A stretch of DNA of 64,000 nucleotides from Pirellula sp. (GCA_013822735.1 PNKZ01000004.1:248001-312000); one strand, 5' to 3'. Counted from the stretch's first letter, positions 14,945 through 24,970 are shown. Numbers and translations are program-made. Notes: generated by a model from the sequence alone, not told the origin.

Positions 14945-17900
14945 CTACGCGCCGAGCCACACCACGCGATAGCCCTCGACATCGATCAAAATGTCGCCGT
15001 CGTCGCCGTAAAGCACAAAGTCGAACACGGCTTCCGTCGCGGTTTTCTCCCTACACTCGGCCCGCACCAAGCACGATTCCGCGGTGCGCGGAAGACGCCC
15101 CAACCGCACTGTCGCAAAGCTCTTCGGCAAGGCCGTGCCGGGACGAATGTTCTCCCATGCCCAAAGCCCTACGGCATAGAGGCAAGCGTCCAACACCGCC
15201 GACGGCACAATCCACTTCGCCCCTCGCTCCGCTCCGGCCAATACCTCGAGCGGCGGCGCGACGACTCGACCCCACGCGGCTTCGGAAGTCGACCAAAACA
15301 TCTGAAGACTTCGCAACGACGGACCAAGATAGAACCTTGCGGGTCGTTCGAGGTATTCGACGGGCCGACCTTCGCTCGCGGGCGGCACGGCAATGGTCGC
15401 ATCACGGCCCAAGGTCAATGTGCTTGCCTCCACGACGCCGCGCAAATACGTACGTCCGGCTTCCACAAGCTTTCCGTCACGCGTGCGCACATCGCTCTGT
15501 AAGGCGTACAGCGGCGGCTCGCCGTGATTCGATATCCGCTTCACGCAGGCCGCGCGCGAGCGATCATCGGCGAATTTCAAGCCCTGCAGCGCTTCCACAT
15601 TACGAAACACCGTCGGACGTACGCCTGAAATGGAGCGCGCGCCTTCCGCCAGAAGTTCCAGTCCGACGACAACCGGCAGCAGCGGGTGATCGTCGAGTCG
15701 ATGATCGAGCAGAAAGCGATCTTTCGTCGGATCGAGCGACGCTCGGAATTCGCCGTCGACCTCGCTCAAGTCGTGGTCGAGTCGATGATGTGCATCATCC
15801 GGCTGAAATTGGTTCCGATACGCGTCGGTCGTGATCATCACTTCCGCGTCAGGAAGTCCCGCTTCAAGTTCGTTGAGCAGATGTTCGACCCCTTCACGCG
15901 CGGGCATGAACACCATGTTTACCATTTCCAGAGCCAGCCGAGTTTCCGGCTTCGTCGCCATACCGACGTCGTCCCAAGCGTGCCAGTGGAAGGTGGCACT
16001 GCGGCAGTCCGGCCGGGCCTTGCGAAACCAGTCGATTTGCTTGGCCAGCATGTCGTTCGCGGCCGAATAGTCGGTATGACCGTTTGCACCGAAGCGCCCG
16101 CTAATGGAACCAAATCCGATAAAGTGCCGAAGCGGATCTTCGCGCGTCAGGTCCATCAGATGGGCCGCGCCGTCGTTCTTCGCCCGAAAACACTTTTCGA
16201 CGTTCGACATTTCCTTACGATCAAACCGCGAGTCTTTGCCGAAGCCTGCGCCATGCAGCACGCCTTCGATCGGTACGCCCCGGGCGCGGATCGCACAAAG
16301 CACTTCATGAAGGGATGCGCGATCGGCAACGTCGCAACTGTGGTACTCCGCGGCAATTCCTTCGGCGGCGAACTTTCGCAGCGTCTGCTCGATCTCGATC
16401 GCCTTCTCCACATCTTGCCACGTCTTTAAAGTCGGTTTGCCGGCCGCTTGCGCGTCGCGCATGACGCCGTTTCGCAATGCTTTGAGACCTGCTTCGGAGA
16501 GTTCGAGCCAGCCGGGATCGATGTTCGGTACCGGCGCGGTGCCGAGCAAATGCAAGCGAACGCCGTACTCCCGCGCCAATGTGCGCGCGACCAGTGCGGT
16601 AATCCCTCGAGCGCCGCCGGTGCAAACCCAAGCCGATCCCCGGCGCACGGCGTTTCTTTCGGTCGCTCTTGGCAACGGAGCACGGCGCGTACGCGCCACG
16701 CGGCGCAGGTCTCCCGTCCAACCAATCTCCATGTGGATGCTGGTTTCGGTCAGTTCACGCCGGAGCGCCGCGACCGCCTCGGTCGGCGTCGTCGATGCAG
16801 CAAGATCGAGTAAGCGAATCGTCGTTCGGCGTCGACCTTGCACCCAGTTCTCGATGCAAAGCGCCTTCAGCAATCCGGCGAGCGCCCCCCCTTCGACGGA
16901 GCCGACGTCGCCGGTGACGCCGAATTCGCCGCCTAGCTTCGTGAAGGCCACGACGACGGCGTCGTCCCACAATTGGGCATCGGTGACGTGCTTGGCCCAA
17001 CTTTGACACACTTGATACGGCACTTGCACGCCGCGGCGACGCCGGTCCGCATAATGCGCTGCGTCGAACGAAGTAGCCGCGTCTTCATCGCATGCGGTTG
17101 TTAAGAATAGGTACGGCGCCGGACCGCTCTTCCAAGCCGCGTCGATGCGCGCGAGAGTCGCCGTTATGTCGTTGTCGGCGAGTATCTCCACAACGGCGCC
17201 TGCAGACTCCAAGTACGACCGCAACGCTTCCGCAAACGCGTTGTGGCCTAGAATCAAAGCCCGCCCCGCGAACACGCGCTCAGGAGAACCTGCGCCCAGC
17301 AGCGGTCTCTCGACCATTTGCAGAACGTAGCGCGACGTCACGGACTTCTCGTTTCGATGCATGGAAGGCGCCGGCGAAGGCGTCGGCTCTTCCGCTCGAT
17401 CTGTGTGCGCTATGCTCGGGCTCACACCCGTCGCGGGAGCCGCAAATCGCTCACGCGGCAGGTGGACTACGGCGTGTAACGCAAGGCTCGCCGGGCTCAT
17501 CACCATGCCGACCTGATTGTCTACACGATATACCGTGTTCATCGTCGGATGCGACGTGGCCATTTGACGAGCGGCGTCGTAGCGATCTCGCAGAATCCGC
17601 TCGGCAACTTCGACATCGATCGGCCGCGTTTCCGCAGCGAGCATTTGGGTCAGCCGCGACAAGCGATGTTTGGAATGTTCCGGTACTTCGGGGCCGGGCG
17701 CGGCGATGAGGCTGTGATTCGCGGACGCGACGCGCGGCATCCCTTGGCGGACTTCCAACAATTCGCCGTCGTATTCGACGTAGGCCAACCGATCGGCGCC
17801 CCGGTGACCGAGGCACATGCTCCACGATCCCATCCGCGGAAACTCGCGAATGATCGACAGCGCTTCATTCAGGTCGCCGGCCCGCGCCAGCACATGTTTT

Positions 17901-20900
17901 ACGAGCGTCGAATGCGTGTGCGTCGGCGTTTTACCCAAAATGTCGCCGGAAATGCGAAGGGGGCGCTCCAAAAGCTTCGTACTGGTTACGGACAAACCGG
18001 CGGAGTTGAGGCCGTTGATGCCGGCTGTTTGGCCGACGACAGTAAATGTCGCGAACTCACGACCTTCTCCTGCGCGTCGGATTTGCACGATACCGCGCAG
18101 GCAATCGCGCATGGTGAGCGTCCAAGGCGAGTCTTCGTTGGCGGCGTGAATGAGCGTGCCGTTCTCTTCGGCGGTCATCGCAAATTGAACGCAACCGGCA
18201 CCGCTGTCGAACGTCAGGGCGAGATTATGGGCCAACAGATTCGCGACGGCGACGCCCGCTCCGTCGGCGACCCCCTCCAACTCTTCCATTTCTTCCGCGC
18301 TATAAAACTGGCGCAGGCGATCGGGTCGCAGCAAGTCACGCGGCAATGGAATCTCGGGACCGCTGAGATCGACGTGGCGCCGGAGAATCTTGCGAATCTC
18401 GGTGCCGTGCCGGATGCCGTGTTCCCGCCCCATTTCGTAGGGCGTACCGGAAAGCAGCAACAGGGCCGCACCTCGGCAGTTCGCGCGAATTTGCGATTCC
18501 CAGACGTCGCTGCCCGAAGTCGTTGCCGCCGGTATTGCTGCGGCGACGGCCGGACCACGTGCATCGCCGGCTTCGGAGACGGCGCTCATCACCGGCACGG
18601 TCGCGACGTTCACCGGCGTGGGCGCGGCGTTCACTTCGGCAAAGCGATTCAGGATGTGTCGCAGCGTCGGAAAGTCGATCGGCTTGAACGATGCGGCATC
18701 GGACGATGAGAAGTGCTCTCGCAATTCGCCGAGGATCTGCGCCTTCTTAATGCTGTCGATTCCGAGATCGGCTTCCAGATCCGCATCGAGATCGACGACC
18801 TCGATCGGATAACCGGTCTGCTCAACGACGAAGTTCACAAGAAAGCGTTGCAGCTTCTCGTACGTTTCATTCTGCGGTGTATCGAGCGACGCGGGAATCG
18901 TCGCAGTCCCGCTATCGGTCGTTGCCGATTCGTTAGTCGCGGGGCTCAACCATTCGTTCTTCCCCTGTCCGCGACTCAGCAGGCGCTCGACATGCCGAAG
19001 CGTCGGGAACTCACTGAGACGCAACTCTTCGCGCGGCGGCAACTCAAAGAATTCGCGCAACTCGCCGAACAGTTGGGCCTTCTTGATGCTATCGATTCCC
19101 AAATCGGCTTCGAGATCAGCGTCTAAGTCGACGATCTCCGGCGGATATCCCGTTTGTTCGACGACGAACGAAACGAGAAACGCCGCTAAATTCGGCTGCG
19201 AGCGGCGAGCGCCGGAATCTCTAGTCTCCTCCGGCTCGACGGTTGCGGGCACGACGGCATCCGGGGAAGCGTTCGGCTGCCGCGATTCATTCCGTGCCGC
19301 AATCGGCTCGGCGAGTTTGGAAGTCGCGGCGTCACGCGCACGCCGGCGACGGTCGGCCGTCGCGTCGAACGCGACCACGGGCGCCGCTTCCGCAGTTAGA
19401 GCAGGCCGGCCGGCGGCAAGGCCCGGACGAGGCACGGACGTGACGGCATTAATAATGACCGATTCGGCGGAACTTGTACCGCGCATCTGCCGATGGAGTT
19501 CTGCCGCTCGATCAAGCTGCGCCGTCGACGATTGCGATCGATCGTCGCAAGCAATCGACTCCACGGGTAATCCCGTAAGGATCTGTCTGTGCAGATTCGT
19601 CAAAACCGAATTCGGGCCAACTTCGATGATGAGTCGGGCCCCTTCGCGCTGGAGACGCTGTACAAGTTCGACGTAGCGAAGCGGCTGTGTCAGCTGTCGC
19701 GCGAGGTTTTCCCGGATCTCGTCCGGCTCGGTAACAAATCGATTGGTAACCCCGCTTAACACGGGCACCACGGGGGGACGAATCGGGGCGTTTTGCAACG
19801 CCTTTTTGAATGCGGACGCGGCCCCCTTCAGCATCGGCGAATGAAACGGCCGCGGCACGTCGATCGTGCGACAATCGTATCCGCTATTCTTAAGTACTTC
19901 GGCAAATTGCTGAACCGTCCGTTGCTCGCCGGCGAGTACCGTTTGCTGCGGCGCGTTGTGGTGCGTGAAATACAATTCGACGCGTTGGCTCGCAATCAAC
20001 GGCTGCAGTTCCATCGGCGACGCCGATACCGCCAACATGGCGCTCGCCGGACAGTGGCAATCGAGCACCGCCTCGCTGCGCCGCAACGTTAACTCGATCG
20101 CCTGCTTGAGCGTCCAGCAACCGGCCGCAGTCAGGGCGGCAATTTCGCCGTAGCTATGTCCGGCCGCCCAATCGTAACGAACGCCGCGTGCCGTTAAGGC
20201 GCGATCGTACGCCAAGTCCGCAATGAGCATTGCCAATTGCGTGAGCCGCACATCGGTGCCCAGACCCGTTGCGTCGCCCCAGGCGAATTGCCCGAACGAG
20301 GGGAGCCCGAAGCACGCCAGATTTTCGTCGGCCTCCTTCAAAAACGCGCCGACCACCGGATCTGCCGACGCCAGGGCCTTGACCATTCCGGGGTATTGAG
20401 CGGCTTGGCCGGCAAAAACACCGACGACTCGTCCGCCCACGGCGGGCAACGTGCGAACGTGCGAAACGACGGGCGACGGCGAAGGAACGCGCGTCGGTAC
20501 TTCCGCAATCGCCGCGGGTTGCTTCGGAATGGGACGCGGATTTTCCATTACGAAATGATAACTTAAACCAACACAGGTTGCTGAAGTTAACGCCGCGGCA
20601 TCGGGAACGTTTTCTTCGGCATTAACACTTGACTGCTCAAACTCGAATGTCGTTTGAACGAGGTCAACTAGCCCGTGGGCCGCTTGGGTATGACCGATAA
20701 GTTCAACGGGGGACGGCAATTGCAGCGTTCGCGCGTGGGGATATGCGCCGTCGAGGCCTGCGTTGAGCGCGCCGTCCAACTTCGCAAGACCGTAGGCGAC
20801 CGGACGCAGCGTCGCATCAAACGGGCTTTTCGCCGCACGCCGCGCGGCACTTGCAACGGCCGCTCGAGGATTGTTTTCCGCGAACGACACCCCGGCTTCG

Positions 20901-23230
20901 CGCAAAATTCCAAACACCCGGTTGCCGTCGCGTTGCGCGTCGCTCAAGCGTTTGAGAAACAACACGACGGTTCCTTCGCCGGGCACATGGCCTTCGCCGC
21001 GACGGGAGCCCGGAGCGGCAAGTCGGCCGGCAAGCGTCAATGTTTCGTAGGCCGGCAAGCCCATCGCCCGTTGCGCGCCGGCACAAAGCACGGCGTCGTT
21101 CTTACCGGTGAGCAATAGTTCGACGGCCAACGCTAGCGCAGCCGCGCCGGAACATTCTCCGGCATCGACGGCCAGCGCACCTCCCATAAGATCGAACGTC
21201 TTCGTCAACCGCGACGCCAGCGTACTGCTGGTGAAGCTGCCGGTTTCGTCGATGAGGGCCGGCATGTCGATGAGCAACCGCTCTTCGAATTCCGCGAAGA
21301 ACTCCCGAGTCGCGGCGGGCGAAACGCCGCATTGCGCAGCGGCCCTCTCTACGGCGCGGCGAATCTCAGGCAAGCGGAGCCCGACTTGCAACTGATTGCT
21401 GAAGTCGCCTCCGAAAATTGTGCCGATCACCACTCCCGTACGACTCCCGTCTGCCGGCGCCGCGGACTCGCGCGCTTCGTCCAAGGCTTGATCGGCCGCA
21501 TCGAGCAGCAGGAACTGCAACAGGTTCGCCGTTTCTAATTGCTTGGGCGGGATCTTGTGTCGGCGCCAATCGTACCGATATTCTCGCAAGAAGCCCCCGA
21601 GCGCATTGAGAATGCGCGGGCGACCGAAGTGATCGGCATCGAGTGCGAGGCGTGCGTTCCAGCGACTCCGAGGAGCCTCGGAACGAGCGTCGCGCTGCGA
21701 CCGACACAGCTCGCGAAATGCCTGAAGCGTGAACGCTCCGGGTAATACTGCGCCACGACCGACGATTGCCACGGCTTCGCCGCCGCCGCGTCGCACGCGC
21801 TGCGGCGCGGCGTACGCTCCCACGGCGTCGAACTCTTCCAACACGACATGCACGTTCAAGCCGCCGATTCCGAAGGCATTAACGGCGGCGCGACGCGGAA
21901 CTCCGGCGCGAGGCTCCGGCCACGACGTCGCGTTTCTCACGACTTCGAGTCGGGTGTTTGCCCAATCGACGTTGCGGTTCAGCTCGCCGACGTGGATGGA
22001 CGCGGGAATGACTCGATGCTTCATCGCGAGCACCGTCTTGAGCAGCCCGGCCAATCCGGCGGTCTCAAGCGTGTGGCCGATATTCGATTTCACGCTGCCG
22101 ATCGGAATGGGGCCTTTCGGCGGTCGATCCGCAAAGAACGCCGCCAGCGCGGAGATTTCCGTCGCATCGCCGACCTGAGTGCTCGTGGCGTGCATCTCCA
22201 CGTATTGAATCGTCGTCGGATCGACGGCGGCGTCGTAGGCTCTACGAACCGCTTCCAACTGCCCTTCTTTCCGCGGCGCCCAAAGACTTCGCCCGCGACC
22301 GTCGGAGGAGACGCCGATGCCGCGGATCACGGCGTGGATCGTATCACCGTCGGCTCGCGCTCGCGCCAAAGTCTTGACGGCCAGAACCACGTACCCCTCG
22401 GAGCCGATCAAGCCGTCGGCCGTGGCATCGAACGGACGCGAACCGGTCGCGCTACATGACTGCGCGTGCGAGAATAATACGAGACTATCGCTTTTGTTGT
22501 ACGAAGCGCCGCAGACGAGCGCGGCGTCGATTCGGTCATTTTCCAGTGCCGCGGACGCCGCCTGGAGTGCCACGAGCGATGAGGCGCACGCCGCGTCGAT
22601 GACGTACTGCGGACCATCGAGCCCGAAGGCTCGAGCAAGCAGCGACGCCGCGGCGTTGGCTTGCAAGCTCAGCCCGCCGTCGGCACGAACGGAACGCGAT
22701 GCAAGGAGGTCGCGAATCGATTCTTCGCGCACTTGCTCGCGCTGCGCGGCGGTCAATTCACCGAAGGCCTTGGTGTTATCGAGGCGACCGACGATGTCGG
22801 CGACCATCGATCCCATGGAAGCTTCGCCTCCGGCGGAACTGCCGCCGGAATGCCCGACGTACACACCGATGTTCCGCGTCGCGAGCGATTTCGGGTCGTA
22901 GCCGGCATGCGCTATGGCACGCGCCGCGGTCTCGCATAAAATCAGATGACACGGATCGGCGGCCTCGCGCATTTCGGCCGGCAAGCTTCGCACGAACTCG
23001 TCGAGCGGCCGATCGGCGATCATCCCGCCGAGCGTCGAGTAAGTCTTGCCGCGTCGGCCGCGTGTCGACGAATAATACAGCTCACGGTCCAAACGATCGG
23101 CGGGGAATTCGCCGACCGCGTCGCCGCCAGAGCGAAGCAGCGACCAGAAATCGTCGAGACCGTCGCCGCCCGGTAGGCGACAGGCCATTCCTATGATCGC
23201 CAGCGGCGTGTGGCCGGAGGTCGTCGACAC
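14945..23230 (-). CDS. PUFA-synthase-like type I polyketide / secondary lipid megasynthase with embedded C45 domain
   Basis: The protein has 2761 residues with a GTG start that overlaps the upstream stop (TAGTG). Domain order by residue: KS 8-470 (Cys215 in DAACASS, His347, His386 in NIGH); CLF-like KS 485-900 (Cys replaced by Glu692 in DAGECSG, first His lost); AT 935-1225 (GHSYGE, Ser1026; His1130); ACP1 1345-1420 and ACP2 1458-1530, each with LGIDSIKK (Ser1381, Ser1493); a C45 / penicillin acyltransferase-like Ntn hydrolase 1590-1930 (Cys1680 in GAGCVQF, then NEDSP); pseudo-KR 1965-2185; KR 2198-2475 (CTGGARGI, Ser2375, Tyr2388, Asn2392); double hot-dog DH 2485-2761 (His2510, Asp2681). It builds an acyl chain iteratively in the cytoplasm. 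There is no ER and no ordinary thioesterase. The C45 domain may release, or split, the synthase. Confidence 0.93.
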   Translation of the reverse strand: MSTTSGHTPLAIIGMACRLPGGDGLDDFWSLLRSGGDAVGEFPADRLDRELYYSSTRGRRGKTYSTLGGMIADRPLDEFVRSLPAEMREAADPCHLILCETAARAIAHAGYDPKSLATRNIGVYVGHSGGSSAGGEASMGSMVADIVGRLDNTKAFGELTAAQREQVREESIRDLLASRSVRADGGLSLQANAAASLLARAFGLDGPQYVIDAACASSLVALQAASAALENDRIDAALVCGASYNKSDSLVLFSHAQSCSATGSRPFDATADGLIGSEGYVVLAVKTLARARADGDTIHAVIRGIGVSSDGRGRSLWAPRKEGQLEAVRRAYDAAVDPTTIQYVEMHATSTQVGDATEISALAAFFADRPPKGPIPIGSVKSNIGHTLETAGLAGLLKTVLAMKHRVIPASIHVGELNRNVDWANTRLEVVRNATSWPEPRAGVPRRAAVNAFGIGGLNVHVVLEEFDAVGAYAAPQRVRRGGGEAVAIVGRGAVLPGAFTLQAFRELCRSQRDARSEAPRSRWNARLALDADHFGRPRILNALGGFLREYRYDWRRHKIPPKQLETANLLQFLLLDAADQALDEARESAAPADGSRTGVVIGTIFGGDFSNQLQVGLRLPEIRRAVERAAAQCGVSPAATREFFAEFEERLLIDMPALIDETGSFTSSTLASRLTKTFDLMGGALAVDAGECSGAAALALAVELLLTGKNDAVLCAGAQRAMGLPAYETLTLAGRLAAPGSRRGEGHVPGEGTVVLFLKRLSDAQRDGNRVFGILREAGVSFAENNPRAAVASAARRAAKSPFDATLRPVAYGLAKLDGALNAGLDGAYPHARTLQLPSPVELIGHTQAAHGLVDLVQTTFEFEQSSVNAEENVPDAAALTSATCVGLSYHFVMENPRPIPKQPAAIAEVPTRVPSPSPVVSHVRTLPAVGGRVVGVFAGQAAQYPGMVKALASADPVVGAFLKEADENLACFGLPSFGQFAWGDATGLGTDVRLTQLAMLIADLAYDRALTARGVRYDWAAGHSYGEIAALTAAGCWTLKQAIELTLRRSEAVLDCHCPASAMLAVSASPMELQPLIASQRVELYFTHHNAPQQTVLAGEQRTVQQFAEVLKNSGYDCRTIDVPRPFHSPMLKGAASAFKKALQNAPIRPPVVPVLSGVTNRFVTEPDEIRENLARQLTQPLRYVELVQRLQREGARLIIEVGPNSVLTNLHRQILTGLPVESIACDDRSQSSTAQLDRAAELHRQMRGTSSAESVIINAVTSVPRPGLAAGRPALTAEAAPVVAFDATADRRRRARDAATSKLAEPIAARNESRQPNASPDAVVPATVEPEETRDSGARRSQPNLAAFLVSFVVEQTGYPPEIVDLDADLEADLGIDSIKKAQLFGELREFFELPPREELRLSEFPTLRHVERLLSRGQGKNEWLSPATNESATTDSGTATIPASLDTPQNETYEKLQRFLVNFVVEQTGYPIEVVDLDADLEADLGIDSIKKAQILGELREHFSSSDAASFKPIDFPTLRHILNRFAEVNAAPTPVNVATVPVMSAVSEAGDARGPAVAAAIPAATTSGSDVWESQIRANCRGAALLLLSGTPYEMGREHGIRHGTEIRKILRRHVDLSGPEIPLPRDLLRPDRLRQFYSAEEMEELEGVADGAGVAVANLLAHNLALTFDSGAGCVQFAMTAEENGTLIHAANEDSPWTLTMRDCLRGIVQIRRAGEGREFATFTVVGQTAGINGLNSAGLSVTSTKLLERPLRISGDILGKTPTHTHSTLVKHVLARAGDLNEALSIIREFPRMGSWSMCLGHRGADRLAYVEYDGELLEVRQGMPRVASANHSLIAAPGPEVPEHSKHRLSRLTQMLAAETRPIDVEVAERILRDRYDAARQMATSHPTMNTVYRVDNQVGMVMSPASLALHAVVHLPRERFAAPATGVSPSIAHTDRAEEPTPSPAPSMHRNEKSVTSRYVLQMVERPLLGAGSPERVFAGRALILGHNAFAEALRSYLESAGAVVEILADNDITATLARIDAAWKSGPAPYLFLTTACDEDAATSFDAAHYADRRRRGVQVPYQVCQSWAKHVTDAQLWDDAVVVAFTKLGGEFGVTGDVGSVEGGALAGLLKALCIENWVQGRRRTTIRLLDLAASTTPTEAVAALRRELTETSIHMEIGWTGDLRRVARTRRAPLPRATERNAVRRGSAWVCTGGARGITALVARTLAREYGVRLHLLGTAPVPNIDPGWLELSEAGLKALRNGVMRDAQAAGKPTLKTWQDVEKAIEIEQTLRKFAAEGIAAEYHSCDVADRASLHEVLCAIRARGVPIEGVLHGAGFGKDSRFDRKEMSNVEKCFRAKNDGAAHLMDLTREDPLRHFIGFGSISGRFGANGHTDYSAANDMLAKQIDWFRKARPDCRSATFHWHAWDDVGMATKPETRLALEMVNMVFMPAREGVEHLLNELEAGLPDAEVMITTDAYRNQFQPDDAHHRLDHDLSEVDGEFRASLDPTKDRFLLDHRLDDHPLLPVVVGLELLAEGARSISGVRPTVFRNVEALQGLKFADDRSRAACVKRISNHGEPPLYALQSDVRTRDGKLVEAGRTYLRGVVEASTLTLGRDATIAVPPASEGRPVEYLERPARFYLGPSLRSLQMFWSTSEAAWGRVVAPPLEVLAGAERGAKWIVPSAVLDACLYAVGLWAWENIRPGTALPKSFATVRLGRLPRTAESCLVRAECREKTATEAVFDFVLYGDDGDILIDVEGYRVVWLGA

Positions 23231-24813
23231 TAGCGCGCCTCCGCGGAAGCGAAGGGCACAACGTTCCGACCGTGCACTCTCGTAGATTCCGTGACGAGCA
23301 TCTCGGATTCAAAGAGCGGCGCAATCCATCCGAAGAGTTTCGTTTCTTCGTCGACGGACTTCGGAGCCGCACGACCCTCCCACAGGAGTCTTCCCGCGTA
23401 CATGACTTCGGAAAGTGTTCGTGTGCTGGCAATCAGATCGGCGAGCGTTTGCGTGCTTACGCGGCATAGTACATCGACCTTTGCGTCGAGCCCGGACACC
23501 ACACTACACACACGGTTATCGCGGATCGCGAACGTCCATGTTCCGCCGCCGGAGCCCGTGACGCACAGCCCCAGAAGAAGTTCGCCGGGCGCGGAATCGG
23601 TAGCCCGCTGCGAGAGCGCTCGTTCGGTGAATTTCGACCGCACGAGCTGATCCACGTCAAGTTGCGGCGCCGTGATGCGCGGCTTCGGCAGCCCGAAGCG
23701 ATTTTCGATCGCCCACTTGGCCAACTTCACCATCACGGCTCGATCGACTACGGGGCAAGGCATGGTCGGAGCGGCTTCCAACACATTTCGACAATCAAAT
23801 TTCGGATCATCGCGAAGATAGTTGCGATACGTCGCCATCTGGTCTTGGAACCAAAGCTCTTCTTCACTGCTGCGTGAGGTTGTGTTCTGCGATTCTCGGT
23901 CGCCAACACCGGCCCTACCAACATTCGACACGGAGGCGGATGAGGAGATTGCTTCCGTGAGCGCGGCCTCGATGTCCGCCGTCGACGTCGGCACGGGATT
24001 TGTGAGGTGATAGGTGCGCCCATGCCATTTGGGTTGCGAAATAATGTGCGCCATCACAGACGACACCCAATCGACGGGAACGAAGTTCTTACCTTCGTTT
24101 CCATCGAGACCCAGTTGCCCGAGAAACGGAACCCCGACGGTAGAGCGAAACTGGCGACGAGACGCGAGAGCGTAGCCCGCTTGCAGCGGCGTATAAAACC
24201 CCTGAAACGTCGACGTGTAGGCGGAGCGTGAATCACCGACGATGATCGAGGGTCGGTAAATCGTCGTCGTCATGAACCCGGTCGCGCTTCGCACCTCGCT
24301 CTCGGACGCAAATTTGCTTCGCTCGTAGTCGTTGCCAAATTCTTGACCTGCGTTTAACTCCGACTCCAAAATTGCGCCGCTACGTTTTCCGCACACATAC
24401 GCCGTAGATACATGGTGGAAGTGCTTAATACCAACTTGCCGAGCGAAATTAATGAGTTGCCGAACGGAATCAACATTCGTGCGATATGGCTCCCCGGTCG
24501 TGGTGTTCTTATAGAACTCAAGGCTAGCGGCACAGTGAATTACGCCCGAGCAATGCTCGGCGATCCACGTTCGTGCCGCATCATTGATACCCAAATTAGC
24601 AACGTTAAGGTCCCCTTCGATCACCACGGGACGCGGCAAAGAGAAGCCTCGCGACGCCTCAAATCGCCGCAATAACTGATCGACGCGGTGTTGCGAATTA
24701 CGATTGGCCGAACGCCGAACCAAGCACGCCACGGGTGTGCCGTGGTCGAGGAGGTCGCTAAGCAGATAGCCGCCAAGCAATCCTGTCGCGCCGGTAAGCA
24801 AAAAGTGGCTCAT
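23230..24813 (-). CDS. Thioester reductase (SDR-e / male-sterility type) fused to an SCP2 lipid-binding domain
   Basis: The protein has 527 residues. Residues 1-385 are an extended SDR of the thioester reductase / fatty acyl reductase group: TGATGLLGGYLL at 7-18, VSTAYVCG near 135-142 and catalytic Tyr163-x3-Lys167 (YERSK). Residues about 408-505 resemble an SCP2 sterol-carrier domain (GTWTFAIRDNRVC, then GLDAKVDVLCRVSTQTLADL). The family reduces carrier- or CoA-bound acyl chains to aldehyde or alcohol with NADPH; the SCP2 part may hold the acyl chain. Its TAG stop overlaps the GTG start of the megasynthase, so the two are made together. The pairing is reminiscent of heterocyst glycolipid HglE plus HglB, in which an acyl chain is released as a fatty alcohol. 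Confidence 0.85.
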   Translation of the reverse strand: MSHFLLTGATGLLGGYLLSDLLDHGTPVACLVRRSANRNSQHRVDQLLRRFEASRGFSLPRPVVIEGDLNVANLGINDAARTWIAEHCSGVIHCAASLEFYKNTTTGEPYRTNVDSVRQLINFARQVGIKHFHHVSTAYVCGKRSGAILESELNAGQEFGNDYERSKFASESEVRSATGFMTTTIYRPSIIVGDSRSAYTSTFQGFYTPLQAGYALASRRQFRSTVGVPFLGQLGLDGNEGKNFVPVDWVSSVMAHIISQPKWHGRTYHLTNPVPTSTADIEAALTEAISSSASVSNVGRAGVGDRESQNTTSRSSEEELWFQDQMATYRNYLRDDPKFDCRNVLEAAPTMPCPVVDRAVMVKLAKWAIENRFGLPKPRITAPQLDVDQLVRSKFTERALSQRATDSAPGELLLGLCVTGSGGGTWTFAIRDNRVCSVVSGLDAKVDVLCRVSTQTLADLIASTRTLSEVMYAGRLLWEGRAAPKSVDEETKLFGWIAPLFESEMLVTESTRVHGRNVVPFASAEAR

Positions 24814-24970
24814 TCGAGAGTCAGAATCTCATTTAAGGAATCCGAGAAAGTCGCAACGTCAACTTAACTCAGACTCTCCGCTGGATGCGACAACCAACGA
24901 CTACTCCGCGAATTCTTTTCAGCGGGGCAATTTCGATGCCACACATTTCGTCGTTCAGTGCCACGGATGT

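Noticed and set aside
14746-15834. 362-codon plus-strand frame opposite the DH end of the synthase
   Set aside because: Arg/Pro/Ser-rich composition typical of an out-of-frame reading of coding DNA.
17549-18709. 386-codon plus-strand frame inside the megasynthase gene
   Set aside because: Lies opposite the C45 domain; no protein-like motif of its own.
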